Shown here piece after piece: positions 34,155 through 41,882 of a stretch of DNA of 63,702 nucleotides (its first letter is position 1; every line of letters begins with the position of its first letter). This DNA comes from CAYMRL01 sp964473205 (GTDB lineage: Bacteria > Deinococcota > Deinococci > Deinococcales > Trueperaceae): positions 1 to 63,702 of the forward strand of contig CAYYOK010000007.1 of NCBI GenBank assembly GCA_964473205.1, read 5' to 3'. Position numbers and translations under genes: made by a program. A model generated the notes under the pieces. It did not search any database. It was not told the DNA's origin and saw only the letters and a list, made by a program, of their open reading frames with translations.

Positions 34155-34949
34155 ATGACGACGGTCAGAGTAGCTCTCGCCAACCTCCGTGAGACCGACA
34201 CTCCCGAGGAGTCGCTGAGCCTGGCGATCGCGGCGATCGCCCAAGCGGGGCGACAGGGCGCGCTGGTCGTCTGCTTCCCGGAGGCGTACATCCCCGGGTA
34301 CCGCTGGCCAGGCGCGCCCAGGCCGGCACCGGACCCGGCGTTCCTGGCGGCGGCCTGGCGCGAGGTGGCGACCGCCGCCAGGTCCGCCGCGATCACCGTC
34401 GTGCTCGGCACCGAGCGCCTCACCGACCGCGGCCTCCAGATCACCGCCTGCGTGCTCGGCCCCGACGGCGCCGTCGTCGGGTGGCAAGACAAGGGGCAGC
34501 TCGACCCTTCGGAGGAGGCGATCTACCAGGCGTACGGGACCGAGCGCAGCATCTTCGCGGCAGGTCCGCTGACCTTCGGCGTCGTCATCTGTCACGAGGG
34601 CTGGCGCTATCCAGAGACGGTGCGCTGGGCCGCCCGCAGGGGTGCTCAGGTCGTGTTCCACCCGCACGCGCACGTGGCGGAGCCGGGCAGCTACCGCCCT
34701 ACGACCTTCGCCGACCCGGCCAACACCTTCCACGAGAAGGCGATGCTCTGCCGCGCGGCCGAGAACACCTGCTACTTCGCGTCGGTCAACTACGCCAGCC
34801 AGGGCTCCGGCACGACCTCGGCCATCGCCAACCCCGACGGGACACTGCTGTGCCACCAGCCTTACGGTGTCGAGGGACTGCTCGTTGCCGACCTCGACCT
34901 CGGTGCTGCGACCGGGCTCCTCGCCGCTCGCTGCCGCACCTCGCCCTAA
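34155..34949 (+). CDS. Carbon-nitrogen hydrolase (nitrilase superfamily)
   Basis: This 264-residue nitrilase-fold enzyme has the complete catalytic triad: Glu in VVCFPEAYIPGY (near 40), Lys in WQDKGQLDPSEE (near 112) and Cys in GVVICHEGWRYPETVRW (near 145). A C-terminal FHEKAMLCRAAENTCYFASVN is typical. It hydrolyses a C-N bond (amide or nitrile); the substrate is not evident. TAGACT at 34144-34149 lies five bases before the ATG, overlapping the end of the GNAT gene, so it has a leaderless promoter of its own. After its stop the decamer CTAAGATGTG is repeated 13 bp apart, without an obvious role. Confidence 0.9.
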   Translation: MTTVRVALANLRETDTPEESLSLAIAAIAQAGRQGALVVCFPEAYIPGYRWPGAPRPAPDPAFLAAAWREVATAARSAAITVVLGTERLTDRGLQITACVLGPDGAVVGWQDKGQLDPSEEAIYQAYGTERSIFAAGPLTFGVVICHEGWRYPETVRWAARRGAQVVFHPHAHVAEPGSYRPTTFADPANTFHEKAMLCRAAENTCYFASVNYASQGSGTTSAIANPDGTLLCHQPYGVEGLLVADLDLGAATGLLAARCRTSP

Positions 34950-35012
34950 GATGTGCCTCTAAGATGTGAGACGTAGACCCTAGTTCAGCAGGCGACGGCT
35001 GGAGGTAACCGC

Positions 35013-35447
35013 ATGAACCTCGAACCTTTCGACCTAGGCACGCGGGTGTTGCTGGGCATCTTGGCCGGCGGCATAGCCAACTTCGCGCTCGGCGGCCTCT
35101 GGTACATGGCGCTGTTCCAGCAGCCGTGGATGAGCGCGATCGGCCGGACCGCCGAGGACTTCAAAGACGGCAGCCCCAGCTCCGGCATGGTCGTTACGCT
35201 CGTAGGCTGCATCGTCTCGACCTTCGCGCTGGCGGTCGTCTACCAGTGGGGCGGCGGCGTGTCGATCGGTGACGCCATCGTCGTCGGGCTCCTCATCGGC
35301 GTAGGCGTCGCGGCCGTCGAGGGCCTCAAGCCCGCTGTCTACAACTTCGACAAGCGTGTCAAGGCCTGGTCCCTCTACGCCATCAACGCGTCGTACGCCG
35401 TGCTCGGCACGGTGCTGGCAGCGGTCGTCTACGCGCTGATCGCTTGA
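35013..35447 (+). CDS. DUF1761 membrane protein
   Basis: This 144-residue protein has four hydrophobic segments and the DUF1761 pattern: LLGILAGGIANFALGGLWY then FQQPWMSAIGRT near residue 40, and a C-terminal NASYAVLGTVLAAVVYALI. Function is unknown for the family. CTGGAGGTAACCGC precedes the ATG. It stands alone, 63 bp upstream of the GNAT at 35511. Confidence 0.85.
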   Translation: MNLEPFDLGTRVLLGILAGGIANFALGGLWYMALFQQPWMSAIGRTAEDFKDGSPSSGMVVTLVGCIVSTFALAVVYQWGGGVSIGDAIVVGLLIGVGVAAVEGLKPAVYNFDKRVKAWSLYAINASYAVLGTVLAAVVYALIA

Positions 35448-35510
35448 GGCGCGCGGCGCCGGCGCAGAGATGAGCATGCTCTGACCGGCCGGGGCCAGGA
35501 GAAGCCCGTT

Positions 35511-35969
35511 CTGAGCGATCCTGACGTCAGCCTCCATCTCGTCACGCACGAGAACGCGGGTCTGTTAGACCTGGTCGACCCCGACGTCTTCGATCACGCA
35601 GTCAGACCCGAGCTGCTGCACCGGTTCCTCGCCAACGAGATGAACCACCTGGTCGTGGCGGTAGCGGGCGGCGAGGTCGTCGGCATGGCGTCGGCGATCA
35701 GCTACGTCCATCCGGACAAGCCTCTGCAGCTCTTCATCAACGAGGTCGGCGTCGCGGAGGCCCATCGTCAGCGTGGCATCGGCACGAGGTTGGTAGAGTT
35801 CATGCTCGTGCACGCCAGCAGCATCGGCTGTGAGGAGGCGTGGGTCGCGACCGAGGTGAGCAACACCGCCGCCAGGGCGCTCTACCGCGCGACCGGCGGC
35901 CGGGAGGACGACGAGCGAGCCGTCGTCTACACCTACCCTCTGGCGCTCAGGAAGGCGACACGGGAGTGA
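35511..35969 (+). CDS. GNAT acetyltransferase, probable CTG start
   Basis: This acetyltransferase has VGMASAISYVHPDKPLQLFINEVGVAE... with the acetyl-CoA loop RQRGIGTRLVEF and a C-terminal SNTAARALYRATGG, similar to AAC(3)-I type GNATs. The first ATG (35640) would remove the N-terminal strand and helix. The frame is open upstream and encodes DVSLHLVTHENAGLLDL and ELLHRFLANE, expected family sequence, but has no ATG, GTG or TTG. A CTG at 35511 with AGGAG nine bases upstream is the best start candidate. Otherwise the native start has been lost. It is coupled by GTGA to the hydrolase at 35966. Confidence 0.7.
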   Translation: MSDPDVSLHLVTHENAGLLDLVDPDVFDHAVRPELLHRFLANEMNHLVVAVAGGEVVGMASAISYVHPDKPLQLFINEVGVAEAHRQRGIGTRLVEFMLVHASSIGCEEAWVATEVSNTAARALYRATGGREDDERAVVYTYPLALRKATRE

Positions 35970-36988
35970 ACGGACTCGAACCGCTGCGAGTCGGTGGGAA
36001 CCTGAAGGTCGCGAGGCCGCCCAGCGGCTGGCGCTGGCTGAGGCGTCTGGGGCTGTGGCTCTTGGCGGTGATCGCGGTGCTCGCTCTGGCTGGCGCCGTC
36101 TACCAGGCGCTGGGGAGCAGGGCCGACGCCAGCGCGTACCCTCCGCCCGGCCAGCTCTACCCCGTCGGCGATCAGAGGCTGCATCTGCACTGCGTGGGCG
36201 AGGGCAGCCCGACCGTGATCCTCGATACCCTCTCGGGCGGCACCTCGGTCAACTGGGCGTGGGTCCAGCCGGAGCTCGCGAGGTCGACGCGCGTATGCAG
36301 CTACGACCGAGCGGGACGCGGCTGGAGCGAGCCCCGTGGCGGCGAGTCGAAGGACCTCTGGGGCACGGTGTCCGATCTGAGGACCCTGCTCGAGGTCGCC
36401 GGCGTCGAGGGGCCTTTCGTGCTGGTCGGGCACTCGATCGGCGGGAACTACGTGCGGGCGTTCGCGCAGGCGAACCCGAGCCAGGTCGCCGGCGTCGTGC
36501 TCCTCGACTCCTCGCACCCCGAGCTCTTCGACAGGCACCCCGAGTACGCGCAGAACGCGGCGTCGTACCTGCAGATCGCCCGGTTCTTCCCCACCCTCGC
36601 CAACCTCGGCCTCTTCCGGGTCTACTTCGCGACGGGCGGCGAGCTCGACTTCCAGGGATTGCCGGAGCGGCAGCACGCCGAGCTCGCGGCGTTCTGGTCC
36701 TCGCCCGGCTACCATCGCAGCCAGGTGTCGGAGACGCGCGCAGCCCCGACGGTCTTCGCTCAGGCTCGAGAGCTTGGGACCCTGGGTGAGGTTCCGCTGC
36801 TGGTGATCAGCGCCGGCGACAACCCCGACGACTGGAGCGCTCTGCAGCGCGAGCTGGCGGCCCTGTCGACCACCAGCTCGCACCTGACGATCTCGGACGC
36901 GACCCATGTCTCGCTGGCGTTCGACGAGGCGCACGCAGCGAGGGTGAGCGAGCTGATCGCGACTATGGTCGAGTCCCTGCGTCCCTGA
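35966..36988 (+). CDS. Alpha/beta hydrolase with N-terminal membrane anchor
   Basis: This 340-residue protein has one membrane segment (LGLWLLAVIAVLALAGAVY, about 27-45) and an alpha/beta hydrolase domain outside or on the membrane: VILDTLSGGTSVNWAWVQ (oxyanion region), nucleophile elbow VLVGHSIGGNYVRA (Ser near 155), acid in LVISAGDNPDDW (near 275) and His in SDATHVSLAF (near 310). Relatives are esterases or proline iminopeptidase-like enzymes. The GTG at 35966 overlaps the GNAT stop. Its 3' end is 2 bp from the convergent membrane protein gene. Confidence 0.85.
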   Translation: MNGLEPLRVGGNLKVARPPSGWRWLRRLGLWLLAVIAVLALAGAVYQALGSRADASAYPPPGQLYPVGDQRLHLHCVGEGSPTVILDTLSGGTSVNWAWVQPELARSTRVCSYDRAGRGWSEPRGGESKDLWGTVSDLRTLLEVAGVEGPFVLVGHSIGGNYVRAFAQANPSQVAGVVLLDSSHPELFDRHPEYAQNAASYLQIARFFPTLANLGLFRVYFATGGELDFQGLPERQHAELAAFWSSPGYHRSQVSETRAAPTVFAQARELGTLGEVPLLVISAGDNPDDWSALQRELAALSTTSSHLTISDATHVSLAFDEAHAARVSELIATMVESLRP

Positions 36989-36990
36989 CC

Positions 36991-37422
36991 TCAGCCGCGG
37001 CGGACCTGGAACAGGTACGCCGCGACCAGGACGGCGGCTTGCGCGAAGATCAGGACCGCCAGCACCGCATCGGTACTGATGCTCAGAGCGATCGCCACCA
37101 CGGCCAGACCCGTCAGCGGAAGGGCCGTCACGCCCGCAACCGCCAGCGCCCTGGTGAGGATCGCGTCGTCACGCTCGTCCCCGCTACCGATGATCGACCT
37201 GTCGAGCGAGCTGGCGCGGTCGGGACGGTACCAGACACGCCAGGCGGCCAGACCGAACCCGAGGAGCCCCAAGGCCCCGCCGGCCAGCATGCCGTTGCCC
37301 ATGTTCCCGGGGCCTTGCTCCCTCAGGAGCAGCCCCAGGGTGATGACGACGGCGGCTCCGACCGCCAGACCGAGCACGACCTGCGCGCGCCTCAGCGGCG
37401 CCGATTCGTTACGCATCGACAT
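36991..37422 (-). CDS. Membrane protein (DUF2178-like), partner of Xre regulator
   Basis: This 143-residue protein has four hydrophobic segments and a central polar loop DRSIIGSGDERDDAILTRAL, which resembles the DERD loop of DUF2178-type proteins. It begins inside the 3' end of the Xre regulator gene (overlap 14 bp), a pairing typical of YozG-like repressor plus membrane protein modules. An ATG two codons downstream (37416) is an alternative start. Regulation is presumably by the palindromic operator at 37731-37791. The function of the membrane protein is unknown. Confidence 0.8.
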   Translation of the reverse strand: MSMRNESAPLRRAQVVLGLAVGAAVVITLGLLLREQGPGNMGNGMLAGGALGLLGFGLAAWRVWYRPDRASSLDRSIIGSGDERDDAILTRALAVAGVTALPLTGLAVVAIALSISTDAVLAVLIFAQAAVLVAAYLFQVRRG

Positions 37423-37603
37423 GGAAGATCTCCTCTACTGACGCTCCGAAGAAGCGCGCTATTGCGATGGCTAGGGGCAGCGACGGGTCGTACTTGCCCG
37501 TCTCGATCGAGTTGACCGTCTGCCTGGATACCTCCAGATGCTCGGCCAGCTCGCGTTGCGACAACCCTGCCGCCTCGCGCCGTTGCTTGACTTCGTTCCT
37601 CAT
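37409..37603 (-). CDS. Short Xre-family transcriptional regulator (YozG-like)
   Basis: This 64-residue helix-turn-helix protein reads MRNEVKQRREAAGLSQREL then AEHLEVSRQTVNSIETGKYD (the recognition helix region) and ends FFGASVEEIFHVDA, almost the whole protein being the DNA-binding domain. The ATG at 37603 is preferred to an upstream in-frame start at 37693, because the upstream part is encoded by a tandem repeat and the short form fits the family length. The message probably starts near 37745, from TTGACA (37769-37774) and TATGCT, which lies between two GTCAAG-N4-CTTGAC palindromes. Autorepression is the likely mode. Confidence 0.85.
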   Translation of the reverse strand: MRNEVKQRREAAGLSQRELAEHLEVSRQTVNSIETGKYDPSLPLAIAIARFFGASVEEIFHVDA

Positions 37604-37615
37604 GCCTACGTCCTT

Positions 37616-37661
37616 TGCCTCGAACCTATGCTTCGAGCCTCTGCCTCGAACCTCTGCTTCG
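37616..37661 (-). repeat. 20-bp direct repeat in the Xre gene leader
   Basis: TGCCTCGAACCTATGCTTCG (37616-37635) recurs at 37642-37661 with one change, a period of 26 bp. A shorter related stretch lies between. On the minus strand it occupies the untranslated leader just before the ATG at 37603. Confidence 0.6.
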
Positions 37662-37730
37662 TACGCCTGCTCGTCCAAGGTCTTGCTGTCCAACCGGGTG
37701 CCCGGCCGGGGCGATCGCGATCTTCACCCT

Positions 37731-37791
37731 GTCAAGTTGCCTTGACATGTAAAGCATACTTGACTTCAACGAGATGTCAAGGGGACTTGAC
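37731..37791 (-). promoter_or_regulatory. Paired palindromic operators and promoter of the Xre operon
   Basis: Two perfect palindromes GTCAAG-N4-CTTGAC lie at 37731-37746 and 37776-37791, centres 45 bp apart, with a single CTTGAC half-site at 37759-37764. Between and over them, on the minus strand, TTGACA is followed after 16 bp by TATGCT. A dimeric repressor bound to both would cover the promoter. Confidence 0.65.
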
Positions 37792-37899
37792 TCACATGCC
37801 GCGGCACCTCGCCGGAGGAGTAACCTGCTCACAAAGCAAGACAGCCGGCGCGTCGAGCCGACCGCCGTATCAGACCCACAGATCCGGAGGCCCGAGCCG

Positions 37900-38364
37900 A
37901 TGGTCGCGCAACTGATCGACACCTGGTCCATCCACGACCGCATCAACCTCTACCTGCTCGACGCCATCGCGCCGGAGTCGCTGACCAGCGTCTCGGCGTC
38001 GAAGGGACGCAGCGTCGGCGCGCAGTTCGCGCACATGCACAACGTCAGGCTGATGTGGCTCAGGCAGGCCGCTCCCGAGCTGATGGACGGCCTGGAGAAG
38101 ATCGAGCCGTCCGCTGCCGCCGATCCCGCGCTCCTGCGCCGCTCGCTGGAGCGCTCGGGCGCCGCGGTCGCCACCCTGATCGAGAAGGCAGCGGAGGCGG
38201 GCGGGAAGATCAAGGGCTTCAAGCCTCATGTGGTGGCGTTCCTCGGCTACCTGATCTCGCACGAGTCGCACCATCGCGGCCAGATCGCCCTCAGCCTCAA
38301 GCAGGCCGGCGCTCCGCTCGACAAGAAGATCGGCTACGGCATCTGGGAGTGGGGCGTGCGTTAG
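37900..38364 (+). CDS. DinB family protein
   Basis: This 154-residue DinB-fold protein has SVGAQFAHMHNVRLMWL (His near 47-49) and YLISHESHHRGQIALSLKQAG (about 116-136), giving the H and HxxxH metal site of the family. It opens LIDTWSIHDRINLYLLDAI. The ATG at 37900 is chosen because CCGGAGG lies nine bases upstream. It is convergent with the HpcH-type gene, 8 bp away. A substrate is not deducible. Confidence 0.85.
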   Translation: MVAQLIDTWSIHDRINLYLLDAIAPESLTSVSASKGRSVGAQFAHMHNVRLMWLRQAAPELMDGLEKIEPSAAADPALLRRSLERSGAAVATLIEKAAEAGGKIKGFKPHVVAFLGYLISHESHHRGQIALSLKQAGAPLDKKIGYGIWEWGVR

Positions 38365-38372
38365 CGCCGGAT

Positions 38373-39233
38373 CTAGCCGGCGTCCGAGGCGAGCTCCACG
38401 ATGCGCTTGGCCCTGGCGTACACCGGCAGGTCGACCATCCGGCCGTCCAGCCCCACCGCGCCGCCGTCACCGGCCTCGAAAGCCTCGACCACCCTGCGCG
38501 CCTCGGCCACGGCGCTCTCGGAGGGCGCGAAGACCGCGTTGGCGACGCTCACCTGAGCGGGATGGATGCAGGTGACGCCCTCGAAGCCCCAGTCGCGGGC
38601 GTGCTCGACGACCTCGCGGTACCCGCTCATGTCGGCGTAGCCGGCGCTGCTGCCGACCGTGCCGATGGGCATGGCGCCGACGGCCCTGGCCGCGACCAGC
38701 AACGGCGCCAGCAGGTGCTCGAAGCGCTCCCGCTCGGGCCTCAGGCGCAGGTCGCTGGCGAGATCCTCGTTGCCGGGGATCAGGGCCGTGAGCCTGGACG
38801 TCGCGCCGACGATCTGAGGCAGCCGCATCAGCCCGGCAGCGCTCTCGACGCACGCCACCACCGCCAGAGCGTCGCGCCCTAGCGCGGCCTCCAGCTCGGC
38901 GAGGTAGTCGGTCAGCACCTGCAGCTGCGCGCCGGAGTCGACCTTCGGGAACAGCACGCCGTTCGCGCCCGCCGCCACCGCGGCCTCGAGGTCGCGCCAG
39001 GCGAGGCTCCACGGCCTGTTGACCCTGACGATGACGGCGGCGCCCTTGGCGCGAACCGCCGGCACGGCGCGCTCGAGCGCGGCCCTGGCCTCGGCCTTGC
39101 TGGCCGGCGGGACGCCGTCCTCTAGGTCGAGGATGATCGCGTCGGCGCCGCGCCCGGCAGCGCCCGCGACGAACCTCTCCTTGTGAGCCGGCACGTAGAG
39201 CAGGGAGCGCCAGAGCGGCTGCGTGGCTGTCAT
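38373..39233 (-). CDS. HpcH/HpaI-CitE type aldolase/lyase
   Basis: This 286-residue TIM-barrel lyase of the CitE/HpcH group has RSLLYVPAHKERFVAGAAG, the metal/acid segment ADAIILDLEDGVPPASK near 28-44, IVRVNRPWS near 68, VACVESAAGLMRLP near 118 and GFEGVTCIHPAQVSVANAVF near 215. Such enzymes cleave or form C-C bonds in acyl-CoA or 2-keto acid substrates, releasing pyruvate, acetyl or glyoxylate units. It is the last gene of the sugar-importer arm, 45 bp after the ADP-ribosylglycohydrolase gene, so it may perform the final cleavage of the pathway; this is inference. Confidence 0.85.
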   Translation of the reverse strand: MTATQPLWRSLLYVPAHKERFVAGAAGRGADAIILDLEDGVPPASKAEARAALERAVPAVRAKGAAVIVRVNRPWSLAWRDLEAAVAAGANGVLFPKVDSGAQLQVLTDYLAELEAALGRDALAVVACVESAAGLMRLPQIVGATSRLTALIPGNEDLASDLRLRPERERFEHLLAPLLVAARAVGAMPIGTVGSSAGYADMSGYREVVEHARDWGFEGVTCIHPAQVSVANAVFAPSESAVAEARRVVEAFEAGDGGAVGLDGRMVDLPVYARAKRIVELASDAG

Positions 39234-39277
39234 GGGCACACGGTACCTGCTGGGCAGGACCTCGCGTTCACGGAGGC

Positions 39278-40435
39278 TCAGGCGCCGGCGGCGCCGGCCG
39301 CGCCCGGGAACACCGCGACGCGGCGCCGCCAGCGGGCGGCGTCGCGCTCGAACACCTCTTGCGCCACCACCGCCAGACCGTCGGCGACGGCCTGGAAGTC
39401 CCTGCGGCTCGCCTCGGAGATCGTCGCGAGCCAGCCGCGCGGCACGGCGCACTCGCCATGCAGCGCTCCGGCCAGCGACCCGCCCATCTGAGCGATCGAG
39501 TCGGAGTCACGGCCGTAGTTGACGCCTCCCAGCACGGTTCCGAGGTAGTCGCCGCGGTTGGCGACGAGCATGCCGAGCGCCACCGGCAGCTCCTCGATCG
39601 CCAGCGTGCGGCTGGGGCGGCGGGCGTCCGGCAGGGGCTTGCGGTACTCCTCGCCGACCGAATCGAACGGCCTGAAGGCCTGCCGCAGGGTAGGGATCGC
39701 GTCGACCCAGCCCTCGCAGCCCCGTGCCGCCTCGACCACCGCTTGGATCGCGCGCTTGGTGCCGTCCTGAGCGAGCTCGATGCAGACCTCGACGATCGAG
39801 GCGACGCTGGCCTCCACGCGCAGCGCCTCCGCCACGGCGGCGGCCATCACTCCGGCGGCCTCGCGGCCGTAGCTCGACTGGTGCGCACCGGCTATCTCGA
39901 TGGCCTCGAGGTACGCCCTCTCCGGATCCCCGGCGTTGACGATGCCGACGGGCGCCATATACATGGCTGCGCCGCAGTTGACGGCGTTGCCGACGCCGGC
40001 CTCGCGCGGGTCGTGGTTGGCGTGCCGCAACCTGGCGAGCAGGTGCTTCTCGGCGTAGAACAGGCGGTTGACGAGCACCGTCTCGCGCTCGAACTCGGGG
40101 ACGTAGACAACCTTGTCGGCGATCTCGGCCACCAGATGCTCGGCGATGTCGTAGGCCGAGAGGTGGTCTCTCACCACCTGATAGACGTTGGCGAGGGCGA
40201 TGACCATCAGGCTGTCGTCGGTGACGTGCCCGTCGCCCTTGTGCAGCGGCGAGATCGGGCGGGCGTTGCGCCAGTCCTGGTAGAACGGGCCGACGATGTC
40301 GGTCACCCAGCCGCCGAAGCGCTCGCGGATGGCTGCGGGCGAGTGACCCTCGGTCGAGCCTCCCAGGGAGTCTCCGACTACCAGGCCGTAGATGCAGCCC
40401 CTGACGCGGTCGCGGAAGTCGAGCTTGGGCTCCAT
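39278..40435 (-). CDS. ADP-ribosylglycohydrolase family protein
   Basis: This 385-residue all-helical protein of the DraG/ARH3 fold has RVRGCIYGLVVGDSLGGSTEG near 10-30, the metal ligands in HVTDDSLMVIALANV near 70 and a C-terminal GGVNYGRDSDSIAQMGGSLAGAL near 305-328 (the second metal motif D-x-D-S/T). Both magnesium motifs are intact. In operons with sugar importers these proteins probably hydrolyse an N- or O-ribosyl bond in a small molecule rather than deADP-ribosylate a protein. It lies 8 bp after the cupin gene. Confidence 0.85.
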   Translation of the reverse strand: MEPKLDFRDRVRGCIYGLVVGDSLGGSTEGHSPAAIRERFGGWVTDIVGPFYQDWRNARPISPLHKGDGHVTDDSLMVIALANVYQVVRDHLSAYDIAEHLVAEIADKVVYVPEFERETVLVNRLFYAEKHLLARLRHANHDPREAGVGNAVNCGAAMYMAPVGIVNAGDPERAYLEAIEIAGAHQSSYGREAAGVMAAAVAEALRVEASVASIVEVCIELAQDGTKRAIQAVVEAARGCEGWVDAIPTLRQAFRPFDSVGEEYRKPLPDARRPSRTLAIEELPVALGMLVANRGDYLGTVLGGVNYGRDSDSIAQMGGSLAGALHGECAVPRGWLATISEASRRDFQAVADGLAVVAQEVFERDAARWRRRVAVFPGAAGAAGA

Positions 40436-40443
40436 GCTAGTCG

Positions 40444-40800
40444 CTACTCCCCTATCGTCTGACGCCAGGCGTCGCTGAACGCGACGACGACCACGCAGTC
40501 GTCGTCGCCGAGGTTGCGCGCCTGATGCGGCACGCCCTGCGGGATCACGATCGCGTCACCAGCTCTGAGCTCGGTCGTGCCGCCGTTCGGCAAGGTGTGC
40601 TCGATGTGGCCGTGCTGCACGTAGAGGATCTCCTCGCAGTTGGGGTGGACGTGCAGCGGGTTCGCCATGCCCGGCCTGATCGTGACGCGGCCCAGCGTCA
40701 TCTCGCGGCTGGTCCCCCTCTCTCCTGTCACCAGCCACTGCAGCGTCCCCCACTCCGTCTCGATGACCTCGACCTTGTCGGCGAGCGCGAGCGGGCTCAC
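40444..40800 (-). CDS. Cupin domain protein
   Basis: This 118-residue single-domain cupin has motif 1 as PLHVHPNCEEILYVQHGHIEHTL (His, His, Glu and His ligands, about 48-65) and motif 2 as PQGVPHQARN with its His near 93. The fold suits an isomerase or a small-molecule sensor. The GTG at 40800 overlaps the dehydrogenase stop as GTGA, so the two are coupled and probably act on the same sugar-derived compound. Confidence 0.85.
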   Translation of the reverse strand: MSPLALADKVEVIETEWGTLQWLVTGERGTSREMTLGRVTIRPGMANPLHVHPNCEEILYVQHGHIEHTLPNGGTTELRAGDAIVIPQGVPHQARNLGDDDCVVVVAFSDAWRQTIGE

Positions 40801-41882
40801 GGCGCGGCCTCGCCGACTCGCGGCTCGCGCAACGGCCCGACCTCGACGGGTTGGCCGTTCGACAGCAGCGCCGCCTCGTACACGCTCATCACCTCGAGGG
40901 CGTCCTCCAGCGAGCCGATCTCCGCTGGCCGGCCGGCCAGCGCCTGCTGGCAGAAGTGCATCAGCTCGTCGTAAATGCCTTGCGTGAACTCGGCGCGGTT
41001 CTCCAGGGTCGAGAGGTGGTTCTGCGGCTCCCACACGATCGCGCCGCCGTCGAGCCCGCCGTCGGCGAAGCTCGCCTGCTTCTCGTACTCGAACGGGATG
41101 CCGCGCTGGAACACGACCTTGTTGTTGTTGATCACGTCGACCTGGCAGCCGTTGCCGACAAAGGTGTAGCGCTCGATCGGCTGGCTGGTGGCGGCTCCGT
41201 CGATGAGGTGGAGGTTGCCGAGACAGCCGCTCTCGAACTGCAGCACGCACACCGCGCCCTTGAGCCTGCCGCGGTGAAGCGTCGCGGACTCGACGCGCCC
41301 GCCGATGCTCAGCAGCAGCGCGAGCGGATGGCTGCCGTTCTTGAGCCAGCCGGTCGAGCGGCCGCCGTCCAGCACCGCCTGGCCGTCCTCGGGTATCGCC
41401 GGCATCGGGTAGACGCCGAGCATGTTCTGCACCGGGCCGTAGCGCGGGTCGGCGAGGATCTCCCGCACCTTGGCCGCGGCCGGCATGAACGCCTTCTTGA
41501 AGCCGACGACGCAGACGCGCTCACCGCGCGCCGCGATCATCTGGCGCACCTCGGCTGCGCGCATCGACGGGGGCTTCTCCATCCACACGCTCAAGCCGTG
41601 CGAGAACGCCTCGATGGTCAGCGCCGGGTGCAGCTTCTGCCCGACGCACAGCAGCACCGCGTCGAGCTCCTCGTTGGCGTACATCGAGGCGGTGTCCTGG
41701 TAGACGCCGGACGCGCCGTACTGCTTGGCGGTGCGCTCGGCGAGGTCGAAGTTCAGGTCGCAGACGGCGCGAAGCGTCACGGGCAGGAACGTCAGCGTCG
41801 GCAGGATGTTGCGGTAGGCGTGCCTGCCCACACCGACGAGGCCGATGTTCAGACGCTGGCCGTAGTCACGCTGATAGCTCAA
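40797..41882 (-). CDS. Gfo/Idh/MocA family oxidoreductase
   Basis: This 361-residue NAD(P)-dependent dehydrogenase has a Rossmann start LNIGLVGVGRHAYRNILPTL (residues 11-30), LDAVLLCVGQKLHPALTIEA near 72 and the catalytic EKPPSMRAAEVRQ region (EKP at about 101). The usual AGxxxR-F stretch appears as VVGFKKAFMPAAAKVREIL with a Lys pair. Sugar, inositol or amino-sugar derivatives are the usual substrates. It overlaps the isomerase gene by 17 bp and the cupin by 4 bp, so these three form a metabolic core. Confidence 0.9.
   Translation of the reverse strand: MSYQRDYGQRLNIGLVGVGRHAYRNILPTLTFLPVTLRAVCDLNFDLAERTAKQYGASGVYQDTASMYANEELDAVLLCVGQKLHPALTIEAFSHGLSVWMEKPPSMRAAEVRQMIAARGERVCVVGFKKAFMPAAAKVREILADPRYGPVQNMLGVYPMPAIPEDGQAVLDGGRSTGWLKNGSHPLALLLSIGGRVESATLHRGRLKGAVCVLQFESGCLGNLHLIDGAATSQPIERYTFVGNGCQVDVINNNKVVFQRGIPFEYEKQASFADGGLDGGAIVWEPQNHLSTLENRAEFTQGIYDELMHFCQQALAGRPAEIGSLEDALEVMSVYEAALLSNGQPVEVGPLREPRVGEAAP

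Noticed and set aside
34937..34971. CTAAGATGTG repeated 13 bp apart after the nitrilase gene
   Set aside because: The copies overlap the gene end, have no matching promoter and do not fit the 11-bp repeat pattern; probably a slippage duplication.
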